Assembly: GCA_025355765.1 (NCBI GenBank)
Contig: JANXZB010000075.1
Coordinates: forward strand, 1 to 50,491
Reading direction: 5' to 3'
Source of the DNA: Actinomycetes bacterium
GTDB lineage: Bacteria > Actinomycetota > Actinomycetes > Nanopelagicales > Nanopelagicaceae
DNA length: 50,491 nt
Shown here: one piece after another, positions 17,463 to 25,798 of the stretch
How positions within the stretch are numbered: position 1 is the stretch's first letter
Layout: every line of letters starts with the position of its first letter
The notes under the pieces: model-generated
Told to the model about the DNA's origin: nothing
The model's database searches: none
Seen by the model: only the letters and a program-made list of their open reading frames with translations
Made by a program: the position numbers and the translations under genes

Positions 17463-18122
17463 CTACTCTTCCTTCAAATTCTCGAGATTGCGAATATCCA
17501 GACTCTCGAATTGCTCGCTGATTTGGAACAAGAAGACGCCAAGAATGAAGACACCAACCAGAACGTCAAGTGCGATCCCCAATTCGACAACCATCGGCAT
17601 GCCGTAGGTGGCCGACGTCGCTGCGAAGAAGAGCGCGTTCTCCATCGCGAGAAACCCGATCACCTGAGGTAAGGCTTTGGATCGCGTAATCATCATCATG
17701 AACGAAAGAAGAATGCAAGCCAGCGCAATTCCCAATGTGCCCGGCACGACCGAGGTCGAGAGCTTGGAAATAGGAAGAGCTAAATTGAATGCAAAGACCA
17801 CGAGGACGATTCCAACAAGCATGGTACTGGGGATATTAATCAGTGTTTCAATGTCCCATCTGACGTTGAGGCGCTTTATCAAACGATGCAGCACCCACGG
17901 AATCAAAATCACTTTAAGAAGTAGAGTCAAAATTGCCGAATAGTAAAGATGCTCTTGATGCGTCATGTGAGCAACAACCGTAGTCGCGGCAACCACAGTC
18001 AGTCCCTGCAAGGCATAAAGGTTGACGAGGGTAAGAACCCTGCGCTGTGCCAACATGGCGAAGGCCAGCAGCAGCAGGAATGCCGCGAAGAGGTTGACCA
18101 GTTGGATGCTTAATGTCGTCAT
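17463..18122 (-). CDS. Ehr complex membrane subunit (HyfE/HycP type, NuoK-related C-terminus)
   Basis: A 219-residue protein with about seven hydrophobic segments that matches HyfE. It has LYALQGLTV near the N-terminus and a NuoK-like ending (QVIGFLAMENALFFAATS, then MPMVVELGIALDVLVGVFILGVF) with the membrane glutamates conserved in NuoK-type channels. It lies between the NuoH-like and HyfF-like genes with a three-base gap on one side and none on the other. Confidence 0.8.
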   Translation of the reverse strand: MTTLSIQLVNLFAAFLLLLAFAMLAQRRVLTLVNLYALQGLTVVAATTVVAHMTHQEHLYYSAILTLLLKVILIPWVLHRLIKRLNVRWDIETLINIPSTMLVGIVLVVFAFNLALPISKLSTSVVPGTLGIALACILLSFMMMITRSKALPQVIGFLAMENALFFAATSATYGMPMVVELGIALDVLVGVFILGVFLFQISEQFESLDIRNLENLKEE

Positions 18123-18125
18123 GTC

Positions 18126-19067
18126 TCAGGCGCCCAACAAGATGTGAGTGAGCATGCCGATGACCCCGAGAAGAAAAGCTGTAGCCAAGAATTCTGGAAC
18201 TCGGAAAATACGAAGCTTTGCTGAGAAGGTTTCAACAAGTGCGAGGACAATTCCGATGAGGGCCAATTTAAGTGCTAACGAAGGTAGAGCTAATAACAAG
18301 CTGGAGGGGGTTGCCTTCTGCCCTATCCCCCATGGTAAAAACAGTGCTATTCCTAAGGTTGAGTATGCGAATAATTTGAGCGAGGCGGCCCATTCCATCA
18401 GCGCCAAATGCCGACCGGAGTATTCCAGGATCATCGCTTCATGGATCATTGTCAGCTCGAGATGGGTCGCTGGATTGTCAACGGGCACCCGCGCGTTCTC
18501 TGCCAAGAACACAAGAATGAATGCCATACCCGCAAAGACCAAGCTCGGATAGATCGCGAAATGCTTATGTGCAACAGCCTCAACAATCGTCGGCAAGGCG
18601 GTTGACTGCCCGATTAACGATGCAGAGAACAAGACTGTCAGTAGTGCGGGTTCGGCAAGAAAGCCCACAAGCATCTCTCGCCTTGCACCAAGGGTCCCGA
18701 AGGCCGTTCCGATATCCATAGCGGCCAGCGAGATAAAAATACGCGCAAGAGCAAAGAGTCCGACCAAGGCAATGGCATCCGCGGCAGATGCCAAGGGCAG
18801 GTCAGTTGAGAGGGTCGGGATGATCGCGTTGGCCAACAGCATGCTCCCAAAGACTGCATAGGGCGCGAAGCGAAATAGGGAAGAAGCAGTGTCCGCCATA
18901 ACCGAGTCTTTATTAAAGAGTTTGTGCAGCATTCGATATGGCTGAAGCACACCGGGGCCCCGACGATTTGAAAGCCAAGCCCGCATCTGGTTTACCCATC
19001 CGAGCAGCAATGGCGCGAGGAGTATTGGCGTCAAGATCGAGATCAACTGTGAGAATGCGCGACTCAT
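18126..19067 (-). CDS. Ehr complex membrane subunit (HyfC/HycD type, NuoH-like)
   Basis: A 313-residue protein of eight or so helices related to NuoH, the subunit that couples the quinone cavity to the membrane arm. Recognisable family segments are NRRGPGVLQPYR, LHKLFNKDSV, FFLAENARVPVDNPATHLELTMIHEAM (only key part given) with conserved charged residues, and LEYSGRHLAL. The M. tuberculosis counterpart is Rv0084 (hycD). It overlaps the upstream hyfB-like gene by four bases. Confidence 0.85.
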   Translation of the reverse strand: MSRAFSQLISILTPILLAPLLLGWVNQMRAWLSNRRGPGVLQPYRMLHKLFNKDSVMADTASSLFRFAPYAVFGSMLLANAIIPTLSTDLPLASAADAIALVGLFALARIFISLAAMDIGTAFGTLGARREMLVGFLAEPALLTVLFSASLIGQSTALPTIVEAVAHKHFAIYPSLVFAGMAFILVFLAENARVPVDNPATHLELTMIHEAMILEYSGRHLALMEWAASLKLFAYSTLGIALFLPWGIGQKATPSSLLLALPSLALKLALIGIVLALVETFSAKLRIFRVPEFLATAFLLGVIGMLTHILLGA

Positions 19068-21085
19068 CGTCTGGCCGTCGGCACGAGAAGAAGGATCACG
19101 ATAAGAGTGACAAAACTATAAAGTAGATAAATCGAAATTCTGCCCTGTTGAAGTTTGCCCACTTTCGCAGAAATATATTCGGTGGCTCGGGCGATGGGCA
19201 TGTAAATGCCCTCCCAAAATTTGTCGGTAACGACTACGTGATATTCAGGCTCGTTATCGTCGGGTCTAGGAAGATGTCGATCCATATGAAAGAAGGGTTC
19301 GAATATCTGGCGAATCGGCTGACCGTATCCTTCGGCGGTATCTTGCATGCGCGAATTTCTCCAGGGATGTCCGCCTCCCCAAGGTGCCGAACGTCGCAGT
19401 CGTGCATGGTAGAGAAGCCGGACTAGAACGAAAGCGATGACAACAGCCGCTACTACACCGAATAAGAAGTAGAGAGGTCCATAACTTGCTCGAACCATCG
19501 ATGTTGGCGTGAGCAACCACCAACCATTTGCGCTGGCCGGATGAGCAAGACCAACCCCGACCAGGCCCCTGGTCACAGGATCGATGAGATGGAGAATGGA
19601 GTTTGGGGCTAATCCCAATCCGATAGTGAGAAGGGCGAGCCAACCCATTCCAATCTTCTCGAATACACCTGCATCGTGTGCTTCACTCAGTTTTTCTTCG
19701 CGGGGTTGACCGAGAAACACCACGCCGAAAAATTTCACCATTGCATACCCAGCCAAGGCTGCAGTGAGGGCAATTGATGCTGTTGCAATGGGTATGAGCA
19801 TGTTCAAGAATGGTTGTGGCAATCCGGGCGTAAAGAGGAAACTCTGCAACAAGAGCCATTCGGACACAAAGCCCGAAAATGGTGGCAAACCTGAGCTAGC
19901 CAAAATGCCGATAAGTGCCAGCCAGGCCACCCACGGCATGAATCTGATGAGACCTCCAAGGCGCCCGAGATTTCGCTCGCCCGTGGCATGTAGCACTGAA
20001 CCGGTTGTTAAAAAGAGAAGGCTCTTGAAAAGCGCGTGTCCTAGGACGTGGTACAGACATGCCGTTAGCGCTAATGCGGCAAGGGTGTTCATGCCGTATG
20101 AACGAAAGAGAAGTGCAAGGCCCATCGCAGTGAAAAGCAAGCCAATATTCTCAATGGATGAATATGCCAAGAGGCGCTTCATCTCCACCTGTACCGCGGC
20201 AAAAATCACGCCGAAGATTGCTGTTGTCAGGCCCAGGACCAACAGGACCACGCCCCACCACCAGATATGCAAATGAAGCAGATCAAAGGTGACTCGCAAT
20301 AATCCATAAATGGCCATCTTGATCATCACGCCACTCATAAGAGCTGAAACGGGCGATGGCGCCGCTGGGTGTGCCTCCGGTAGCCACACGTGCAAGGGAA
20401 GAATTCCTGCCTTGGCGCCAAATCCAAAGAATGCTAAGAGAAAAGCCGCCGATGCCCAGAAAGTTGAAAGATTTTGAACCCTCATGTTGGCAAAGGTGTA
20501 ATCCCCCGTATTTGCCTGCAAGACACCGAAGCAGAGCAAGATGGCGATTGCACCGATATGGGCAATGAGCAGATAGAGAAATCCTGCGGCACGAATCTTT
20601 GGCAGTCTGTGATTTGCAGTAACAAGGAAGTAGGAAGTTAAGGCCATGCTCTCCCATGCGACCATGAATGCGTAAGCATCATCGGCTAAAAGAACAAGGG
20701 CCATGCTTGCGAGAAAGAAATGAAATTCCAAGCAGAGCAATCCGGGAGCGGTGCCTTCGCCGGCACGAAAATATCCCGCCGCGAAAAGCGAGATTCCAAA
20801 GCTTGCAACACCGATAACTAAAAGGAAGAAGGCCGATAGAGCATCAAGGCGAAGATGAAAGGGTAACTGCGGTAGACCTAGCGAGAGTTGCTTGGTATCC
20901 ACCATCCCGCTTCCAAGTAAACGGATTGCGGCGAATGCCAGAACCAAGCCTCCAATGGCGCCGAGAGGAAAAAAGACCCTGGCAACTAAGGCAAATCGAT
21001 GGAGAGCGAGAATTCCCAGCAGACCCAAGGCTATCCAGGCACCAATTACCCAAAGCACCAGATCAATTGCCCGCATATTCAGCAT
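19064..21085 (-). CDS. Ehr complex large antiporter-like membrane subunit (HyfB type, NuoL/N-related)
   Basis: A 673-residue protein of about 16 helices, first gene of the operon. It has the antiporter hallmarks: Glu in MVAWESMALTSYF, the PLHVWLPEAHPAAPSPVSALMSGVMIK-type segment (key residues HVWLPEAHPAAP) and LLAYSSIENIG. A hydrophilic loop with HMDRHLPRPDDN comes before a last C-terminal helix. M. tuberculosis Rv0083 is the probable counterpart. The ATG at 21085 has only a weak ribosome-binding site (AGGGCGTA), and a second ATG lies three codons later. Confidence 0.85.
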   Translation of the reverse strand: MLNMRAIDLVLWVIGAWIALGLLGILALHRFALVARVFFPLGAIGGLVLAFAAIRLLGSGMVDTKQLSLGLPQLPFHLRLDALSAFFLLVIGVASFGISLFAAGYFRAGEGTAPGLLCLEFHFFLASMALVLLADDAYAFMVAWESMALTSYFLVTANHRLPKIRAAGFLYLLIAHIGAIAILLCFGVLQANTGDYTFANMRVQNLSTFWASAAFLLAFFGFGAKAGILPLHVWLPEAHPAAPSPVSALMSGVMIKMAIYGLLRVTFDLLHLHIWWWGVVLLVLGLTTAIFGVIFAAVQVEMKRLLAYSSIENIGLLFTAMGLALLFRSYGMNTLAALALTACLYHVLGHALFKSLLFLTTGSVLHATGERNLGRLGGLIRFMPWVAWLALIGILASSGLPPFSGFVSEWLLLQSFLFTPGLPQPFLNMLIPIATASIALTAALAGYAMVKFFGVVFLGQPREEKLSEAHDAGVFEKIGMGWLALLTIGLGLAPNSILHLIDPVTRGLVGVGLAHPASANGWWLLTPTSMVRASYGPLYFLFGVVAAVVIAFVLVRLLYHARLRRSAPWGGGHPWRNSRMQDTAEGYGQPIRQIFEPFFHMDRHLPRPDDNEPEYHVVVTDKFWEGIYMPIARATEYISAKVGKLQQGRISIYLLYSFVTLIVILLLVPTARR

Positions 21086-21107
21086 TACGCCCTATCGTGT
21101 CCCCGAC

Positions 21108-21113
21108 ATTATA
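21108..21113 (-). promoter_or_regulatory. Consensus -10 box of the Ehr operon
   Basis: A perfect minus-strand TATAAT lies in the 41-base gap between the SDR gene and the hyfB-like gene, about 22 bases before its ATG. Any -35 would fall inside the end of the SDR gene; none is close to consensus. The operon can therefore be transcribed on its own as one message of about 7.2 kb. Confidence 0.5.
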
Positions 21114-21126
21114 CGTCTCATATTTC

Positions 21127-21957
21127 TCAATCGAGAAAGAAGTCGGTCAGGAACTCTTTTGTGCCCGGTACTACTGAGTAATGATCGAGATCGGTGACAC
21201 CTTCCGCTGCTAGAACTTCGTCATCAATATAGAAGTTCCCTGTGCAATCTCGCGATGAGCGATTAAGAATTGCATAGGCCGCATCAGCAAGAATCTCTGG
21301 TTTGCGACACGTGCTTAGGTCGACCCCTGGAATCATGGCTAGAGCGGCCGTATCTATTGCAGTTCGGGGCCACAGAGCATTAACGGCTATGCCATCTCTG
21401 CGGAACTCCTCTGACATGCCCAGAACACACATGCTCATCCCGTACTTGGCCATGGTGTAAGCAAGATTGTTTTTGAACCATTTAGGCTTCATCGACAGAG
21501 GCGGAGACAGATTCAAGATATGCGGATTCCTGCCCTCTTCTGCAGATTTTCGAAGATGCGGGATCGCGGCTTGGGAAGTCAAGAAAGTCCCCCGCACATT
21601 GACATCAAACATCAAGTCGAATCTTTTCGCGGGAGTCTGCTCGGTGCGGGTCAAATTAATCGCACTAGCGTTGTTGACAAGAATGTCGACGCCACCAAAC
21701 TCGTCCACTGTTTGGGCAATCGCATTGGTGATCTGCTCTTCATCGCGAATATCGCATTGGATCGGGAATGCTTTTCCGCCAGCGGCGCGAATCTCATCAG
21801 CAGCGGTGAAGATCGTCCCCGGCAATTTGGGATTGACCTCAGTAGTCTTAGCGGCAATCGCGACGCAGGCTCCGTCCTTTGCCGCGCGCAGAGCTATCGC
21901 CAAACCAATACCTCGAGAGCCTCCCGTGATGAAGATCCTCTTGCCAGCAAGACTCAT
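21127..21957 (-). CDS. Short-chain dehydrogenase/reductase (HSDL2/AtuG-like)
   Basis: A 276-residue classical SDR with TGGSRGIG near residue 11, NNAS near 92, the catalytic YxxxK as YTMAKYGMS and an HILNLSPP strand typical of hydroxysteroid-dehydrogenase-like 2 and citronellol-catabolism AtuG proteins. The acceptor is probably a hydroxyacyl or fatty alcohol/aldehyde substrate (inference). It overlaps the preceding enoyl-CoA hydratase gene by four bases, so the pair is one transcription unit likely acting on acyl-CoA intermediates. Confidence 0.8.
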   Translation of the reverse strand: MSLAGKRIFITGGSRGIGLAIALRAAKDGACVAIAAKTTEVNPKLPGTIFTAADEIRAAGGKAFPIQCDIRDEEQITNAIAQTVDEFGGVDILVNNASAINLTRTEQTPAKRFDLMFDVNVRGTFLTSQAAIPHLRKSAEEGRNPHILNLSPPLSMKPKWFKNNLAYTMAKYGMSMCVLGMSEEFRRDGIAVNALWPRTAIDTAALAMIPGVDLSTCRKPEILADAAYAILNRSSRDCTGNFYIDDEVLAAEGVTDLDHYSVVPGTKEFLTDFFLD

Positions 21958-22700
21958 TTCTTCTCCCTCTTAGTCGCAAAATTCATGAGCGCCTCCCTTG
22001 CTTCGTGTGATTGAAGAGCCATTGTAAAAAGTTCAGCCTCAGCGTGCATGACTGCCTTGACCGCATCGTATGACTTGCTCTTCAGGAGTGCCTTCGTGTG
22101 CAGCACTGCTGTTGGTGGTTGTTTGGATATTTTCTGAGCAATCAGATTCCCCTGTTCGAATGCATCGTCGGCTACAACTGTCACAAGACCCATTTCCTTT
22201 GCTTCGACAGCCCCGAAACTATCTCCGGTCAGAAAAATATGCGACGCCCGCTGGTACCCCACCAATTGAGGGAAGAGATAGCTGGAGCCAGCTTCAGGGA
22301 CCAAGCCAAGACTTACGAAGGGCATGGAGAACGATGCGGTCGGATCGGCAACGACTACGTCACAGTGCAACAACATGGTCGTTCCAATTCCAATGGCAGA
22401 TCCTTGCACCACGGCAAGAATCGGCTTGGGGAAATCGCGGATTTGGGTAAGGAAGTCGAATCCTTCTGATTCGGCAACCGTTCCAGAGGAAGCAATAAAG
22501 TCGTTAATGTCGTTGCCAGCCGTGAAATGCGCCCCCTCGCTTCGGATTAGGACGCACCGGATGCCAAAGTCCCCCGCAGCCTTCCGGAGGTGCTCTGAAA
22601 GGCTGGAGTACATGCCTCGCGTCAACGCATTCATCTTCGCGGGCCGGTTGAGAGTGAGAGTCAAAACACTTCCGTCGCTTGTTGCCAGGATTTCATTCAT
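21954..22700 (-). CDS. Enoyl-CoA hydratase/isomerase (crotonase) family protein
   Basis: A 248-residue crotonase. The oxyanion-hole segments are present (HFTAGNDINDF and the GSAIGIGTTMLLHCD loop), as is the PFVSLGLVPEAGSSYLFPQLVG helix with a Glu in the usual acid/base position. The substrate is not resolved; enoyl-CoA hydratase or delta-isomerase activity is expected. The ATG at 22700 lacks a Shine-Dalgarno and is six bases from TAAGAT, so the transcript is probably leaderless. Confidence 0.8.
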   Translation of the reverse strand: MNEILATSDGSVLTLTLNRPAKMNALTRGMYSSLSEHLRKAAGDFGIRCVLIRSEGAHFTAGNDINDFIASSGTVAESEGFDFLTQIRDFPKPILAVVQGSAIGIGTTMLLHCDVVVADPTASFSMPFVSLGLVPEAGSSYLFPQLVGYQRASHIFLTGDSFGAVEAKEMGLVTVVADDAFEQGNLIAQKISKQPPTAVLHTKALLKSKSYDAVKAVMHAEAELFTMALQSHEAREALMNFATKREKK

Positions 22701-22706
22701 TTGGCA

Positions 22707-22712
22707 ATCTTA
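22707..22712 (-). promoter_or_regulatory. -10 box of a leaderless promoter (enoyl-CoA hydratase/SDR unit)
   Basis: Minus-strand TAAGAT followed by TGCCAA and the ATG at 22700. It fits the TAnnnT-N6-start pattern. Confidence 0.5.
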
Positions 22713-22781
22713 TGGGTGGCAGTAGAGAAAGTAATGTAGGACAATCTCTATCGAGTCTTCGGAGAGGCAAGGTCCATAAGG

Positions 22782-23099
22782 ATGAGCGCAGATATCACTA
22801 TATTGGCTAGAGAATTAACGCCTTTTGAACGTCTGGTTATGGATTTGTTGTGTCAAGGCAAGTCAAACGCAGCCATAGCCCATGAGACCTCCCACACGGA
22901 GAAGGTCGTTGAAAACACCGTCAGCCGAACTGCAAAAACTTTTGGCATCAAAGCCGATGGCGATACCAATCTTCGAGTCCTTCTTGCATTGGCATACAGA
23001 ACTCACTACGGCGACAAAGCTTTCGACAGCCTCGGAGTTGCATGCCAACACTTGGAAATTACGGCTGGTGGAAAGAGCGTTTGTACTCGCCATATTTAG
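22782..23099 (+). CDS. Small LuxR/GerE-type helix-turn-helix protein
   Basis: A 105-residue protein made almost entirely of a LuxR-type DNA-binding domain: LTPFERLVMDLLCQGKSNAAI, then ENTVSRTAKTFGI. No receiver or ligand-binding domain is present, and the C-terminal 30 residues are short and Cys-containing. It may act as a single-domain regulator, perhaps of the membrane-protein gene that follows. The start is uncertain: AAGG abuts the ATG and GGAGAGG lies too far upstream. The opposite-strand frame has no family resemblance. Confidence 0.65.
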   Translation: MSADITILARELTPFERLVMDLLCQGKSNAAIAHETSHTEKVVENTVSRTAKTFGIKADGDTNLRVLLALAYRTHYGDKAFDSLGVACQHLEITAGGKSVCTRHI

Positions 23100-23290
23100 T
23101 ACGTTGCACACTGCTTTTTTGTTTGTTTAACAATCCAATGTGATCTAGTTAACTTCAGGTGATACACATAACTCGTTAACATTTATCACACTTTTCCAAG
23201 GGCTATCTCTCGCCATTTGCTTCCAATCGCATCAATAACCGTGTGTAATAAGACAGTTCCTAACACAAGGACATAAAAGGAGAGAGAATC
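23100..23290 (+). promoter_or_regulatory. AT-rich spacer with repeated GTTAAC motifs upstream of the small membrane-protein gene
   Basis: This 191-base gap is more AT-rich than its surroundings. It holds a T-run after the LuxR-like gene (possible weak terminator), GTTTAAC at 23125, perfect GTTAAC palindromes at 23148-23153 and 23175-23180, and TGTGAT/ATCACA half-sites on either side. The last part has a strong Shine-Dalgarno (AAGGAGAGAG) for the ATG at 23291. No confident -35/-10 pair was found. Confidence 0.35.
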
Positions 23291-23872
23291 ATGAAACGTC
23301 GCACTTTCGACAAGATGGTCACAATAGTCGGTGTCGGTCTTAGCGTATTCCTATTCGTAGCAGCAGCCTTGATGAACTGGGGCTACTCATTCACCAACAA
23401 CACGGTGAAAACACAGCTTTCGGCACAGCAAATCACGATGCCTGGCTCAACCGGAGATGCTAAAGAGGCTGCATCCACAACCGCATTTTTCAAGGACAAC
23501 GGCGGCAAATTGATGCTTAACGGAAAGCAAGCACAGATGTATGCCGATCACTACATCGCATTCCATCTGTCAAAAATGCCAACCTATGCAGCTGCATCTA
23601 ATATCAGCAGGTCGGCTACAGCCGCACTTGCAGCCGATCCAAAGAATGCAGATTTGCAGGCAAAGGCCGATTCTGCAGCGGGTGTTGTTGACACAGTCTT
23701 CAAGGGCGAAAGTTTGCGCGGAATGTTGCTTAACGCATTTGCTTTCTGGCAGATCGGTCAGATCGCCAAGATCGGCGCATTGGCTTCTCTAGTCGGAGGA
23801 ATTCTTCTATTGATTCTTTCAATAGCTGGATGGGTACACCTTCGTCGCACTCCAGAAGACGCGACGATCTAG
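23291..23872 (+). CDS. Small two-helix membrane protein of unknown function
   Basis: A 193-residue protein with a hydrophobic helix near each end (residues about 10-30 and 158-182) and an extracytoplasmic Ala/Lys-rich middle of about 120 residues without cysteines. The layout, a short cytoplasmic N-terminus, external domain and Arg-containing cytoplasmic tail (HLRRTPEDATI), is common in uncharacterised actinobacterial proteins. I do not recognise the family. It has one of the best ribosome-binding sites in the window and its own strong terminator, which suggests high expression. Confidence 0.7.
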   Translation: MKRRTFDKMVTIVGVGLSVFLFVAAALMNWGYSFTNNTVKTQLSAQQITMPGSTGDAKEAASTTAFFKDNGGKLMLNGKQAQMYADHYIAFHLSKMPTYAAASNISRSATAALAADPKNADLQAKADSAAGVVDTVFKGESLRGMLLNAFAFWQIGQIAKIGALASLVGGILLLILSIAGWVHLRRTPEDATI

Positions 23873-23897
23873 CCCTCTACTCTCCGTGAGGGTGAAG

Positions 23898-23930
23898 AAA
23901 ACGCCCCCCGATTTATCGGGGGGCGTTTTT
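23898..23930. terminator. Strong bidirectional intrinsic terminator
   Basis: A perfect 14-bp stem (AAAACGCCCCCCGA / TCGGGGGGCGTTTT) with a four-base loop TTTA is flanked by A and T runs on both sides. It serves the small membrane-protein gene on the plus strand and ino1 on the minus strand. Confidence 0.9.
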
Positions 23931-23955
23931 CATTGCCTAAATTTGATGCCTTTTA

Positions 23956-25053
23956 TTACCGTTCAATAGATCCTGAAATAAACTCTTCCGTACGAGCTTG
24001 CGCCTGGTCATCCGTGTACTGGATAGGCGGGGTCTTCATGAAATAACTCGCCGGTGACAACAGCGGCCCGCCAATTCCCCGGTCTAGGCCGAGTTTGGCG
24101 CAACGCAGCGCATCAATAATTACACCGGCCGAGTTTGGTGAATCCCATACTTCAAGCTTGTACTCAAGGTTCAATGGAACATCCCCGAATGCTCTGCCTT
24201 CAAGGCGAACATAGGCCCATTTGCGGTCATCTAACCAAGGAATGTAATCCGATGGTCCGATGTGGACGTTGCGAGCGCCTAGGTCGTGCTCCAATTGAGA
24301 AGTCACAGAGTTGGTCTTGGAAATTTTCTTTGACTCAAGACGATCGCGCTCGAGCATATTCTTGAAGTCCATATTTCCACCGACGTTGAGTTGGTACGTG
24401 CGATCGAGGTGAACGCCGCGGTCCTGAAACAATTTGGCCATGATGCGGTGGGTAATGGTGGCTCCCACCTGGCTCTTGATGTCATCACCGATGATTGGAA
24501 GGCCGGCTTTGGTGAACTTCTCGGCCCAAACTGGGTCTGAAGCAATGAAAACGGGAAGGGCATTGACGAAGGCACATCCTGCGTCAATTGCGCACTGTGC
24601 GTAGAACTTCGCGGCCTCTTCTGACCCAACTGGCAGGTAACAGATCAGAACGTCAACAGCATTGTCTTTGAGAGTCTTAACGATATCGACGGGAGCAGCT
24701 TCGGATTCCGTAATGGTCTCTCGGTAGTAGCGGCCTAGGCCATCGAGGGTGACTCCGCGCTCTACGAGCACACCTGACTTTGGCACATCAGCAAATTTGA
24801 TGGTGTTGTTCTCGCTGGCCCAAATTGCATCGGCTAGATCCAGCCCGACCTTCTTCTGGTCAACGTCAAAAGCAGCCACGAACTTCACGTTGCTGATGTG
24901 ATAGCCACCGACAACTGCGTGCATCAGTCCTGGTATTTCCTGATCTGTCGGAGCGTCCTTGTAATAGACAACTCCCTGAACTAGTGAGTTGGCGCAGTTG
25001 CCTACGCCGATAATTGCAACACGGATGTCGCCTTTGCCAGTTGTGATGGTCAC
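23956..25053 (-). CDS. ino1: Inositol-1-phosphate synthase (actinobacterial Ino1 type)
   Basis: A 365-residue protein that converts glucose 6-phosphate to 1L-myo-inositol 1-phosphate with NAD+, the entry step to phosphatidylinositol, PIMs and mycothiol. The NAD-binding motif [16 protein letters not shown] is at the N-terminus. Family segments [25 protein letters not shown] and [15 protein letters not shown] are intact, and length equals the mycobacterial enzyme (about 367). The GTG start at 25053 lies two bases after the padR stop, and its Shine-Dalgarno (AAAGGAAA) is inside the end of padR, so translation is coupled. PimB' elsewhere in the window uses the pathway's product. Confidence 0.93.
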   Translation of the reverse strand: MTITTGKGDIRVAIIGVGNCANSLVQGVVYYKDAPTDQEIPGLMHAVVGGYHISNVKFVAAFDVDQKKVGLDLADAIWASENNTIKFADVPKSGVLVERGVTLDGLGRYYRETITESEAAPVDIVKTLKDNAVDVLICYLPVGSEEAAKFYAQCAIDAGCAFVNALPVFIASDPVWAEKFTKAGLPIIGDDIKSQVGATITHRIMAKLFQDRGVHLDRTYQLNVGGNMDFKNMLERDRLESKKISKTNSVTSQLEHDLGARNVHIGPSDYIPWLDDRKWAYVRLEGRAFGDVPLNLEYKLEVWDSPNSAGVIIDALRCAKLGLDRGIGGPLLSPASYFMKTPPIQYTDDQAQARTEEFISGSIER

Positions 25054-25054
25054 G

Positions 25055-25591
25055 CTATTTCCTTTCGGTCTTAATCATGTCTTCCAACCAAGCGATTTCT
25101 CGTTCGGCGGATTCCAAAGAGTGACGTCGCCACTCTTCAAGGTACTTATCAATTCCTACGGGTGATTTTTCTAATTCAGCACGAAGAATTTCTGCTCGCT
25201 CCTTGAGTCGTCGATGACGGCCTTCGAGAATGCGAACACGGTTGGGTCTAGAAGTCGGGCCGAAGAAAGCGAAACGGATCTCAAAACCTTCGTCCTCCCA
25301 CGTGTCAGGGCTGACAGTCTCGGTGAGGGTGGCAAAGCGGGCTTTGCCCTTCTCGGAAAGTCGGTAAACGATCCGCGATCTGCGAGAGAGTCCCCCGTCA
25401 TCCCCGAAGGACTCTTCGATGAGCCCTGCATCTAACATCCGTCGCAATTGGGGGTAGAGGACGGAGAAAGAGAGCGCTCGAAAGGGGCCGTAAATGGCTC
25501 CCATCCGCTTGCGGAGCTCGTAGCCGTGAAGATTGTCCTTGGATAGGAGCCCTAGCAGGGCAAACTCCAAGGATTCAGTTCGCGAGCGCAT
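25055..25591 (-). CDS. PadR-family transcriptional regulator of the ino1 operon
   Basis: A 178-residue regulator with a PadR winged helix ([24 protein letters not shown], key part LHGYEL) and a C-terminal coiled helix ([19 protein letters not shown]). It is directly upstream of ino1, the same arrangement as M. tuberculosis Rv0047c-Rv0046c. A TTG at 25603 is in frame but sits in the Shine-Dalgarno GGAAGGA; the ATG at 25591 is the proper start. Repeats immediately upstream probably form its own operator, so it likely represses itself and ino1. Confidence 0.85.
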   Translation of the reverse strand: MRSRTESLEFALLGLLSKDNLHGYELRKRMGAIYGPFRALSFSVLYPQLRRMLDAGLIEESFGDDGGLSRRSRIVYRLSEKGKARFATLTETVSPDTWEDEGFEIRFAFFGPTSRPNRVRILEGRHRRLKERAEILRAELEKSPVGIDKYLEEWRRHSLESAEREIAWLEDMIKTERK

Positions 25592-25606
25592 GTGTCCTTC
25601 CAACTA

Positions 25607-25634
25607 TCGAAATGATATATCCATTCGATATATC
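25607..25634. promoter_or_regulatory. Candidate PadR operator
   Basis: GATATATC occurs twice (25614-25621 and 25627-25634), 13 bases apart; each copy is itself a palindrome. The first copy is also the centre of a wider near-palindrome with TCGA ends (25607-25628). It sits 16 bases or more upstream of the padR ATG, overlapping the expected promoter (minus-strand TATCAT within the first repeat). Confidence 0.55.
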
Positions 25635-25761
25635 GCATGCGTAGTTAAGCCGATATTCCCGAGGTTGGCAAATCACCCTCTCTCGGCGTGGCGGGTGGGG
25701 CAGCGCGCCATTTTCCAGCCTGGCTCGACCTACCCTTAAAGCGCCTTCCCCGAGGGTTTAC

Positions 25762-25776
25762 GAGCCATCGCGGCTC
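25762..25776 (+). promoter_or_regulatory. Small hairpin in the leader of the uracil/xanthine permease gene
   Basis: GAGCC-N5-GGCTC forms a 5-bp hairpin 22 bases before the ATG at 25799, ending just ahead of the Shine-Dalgarno. An upstream TACCCT (25730-25735) could be a -10 box. The gap 25635-25798 otherwise shows nothing I recognise; no known purine riboswitch core was seen. Confidence 0.25.
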
Positions 25777-25798
25777 ACTACTGAGGAAGGAATCATTC

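Noticed and set aside
25604-25798. Purine or PyrR-type riboswitch ahead of the uracil/xanthine permease gene
   Set aside because: Only a 5-bp hairpin could be found; no three-way-junction core or PyrR consensus was recognised.
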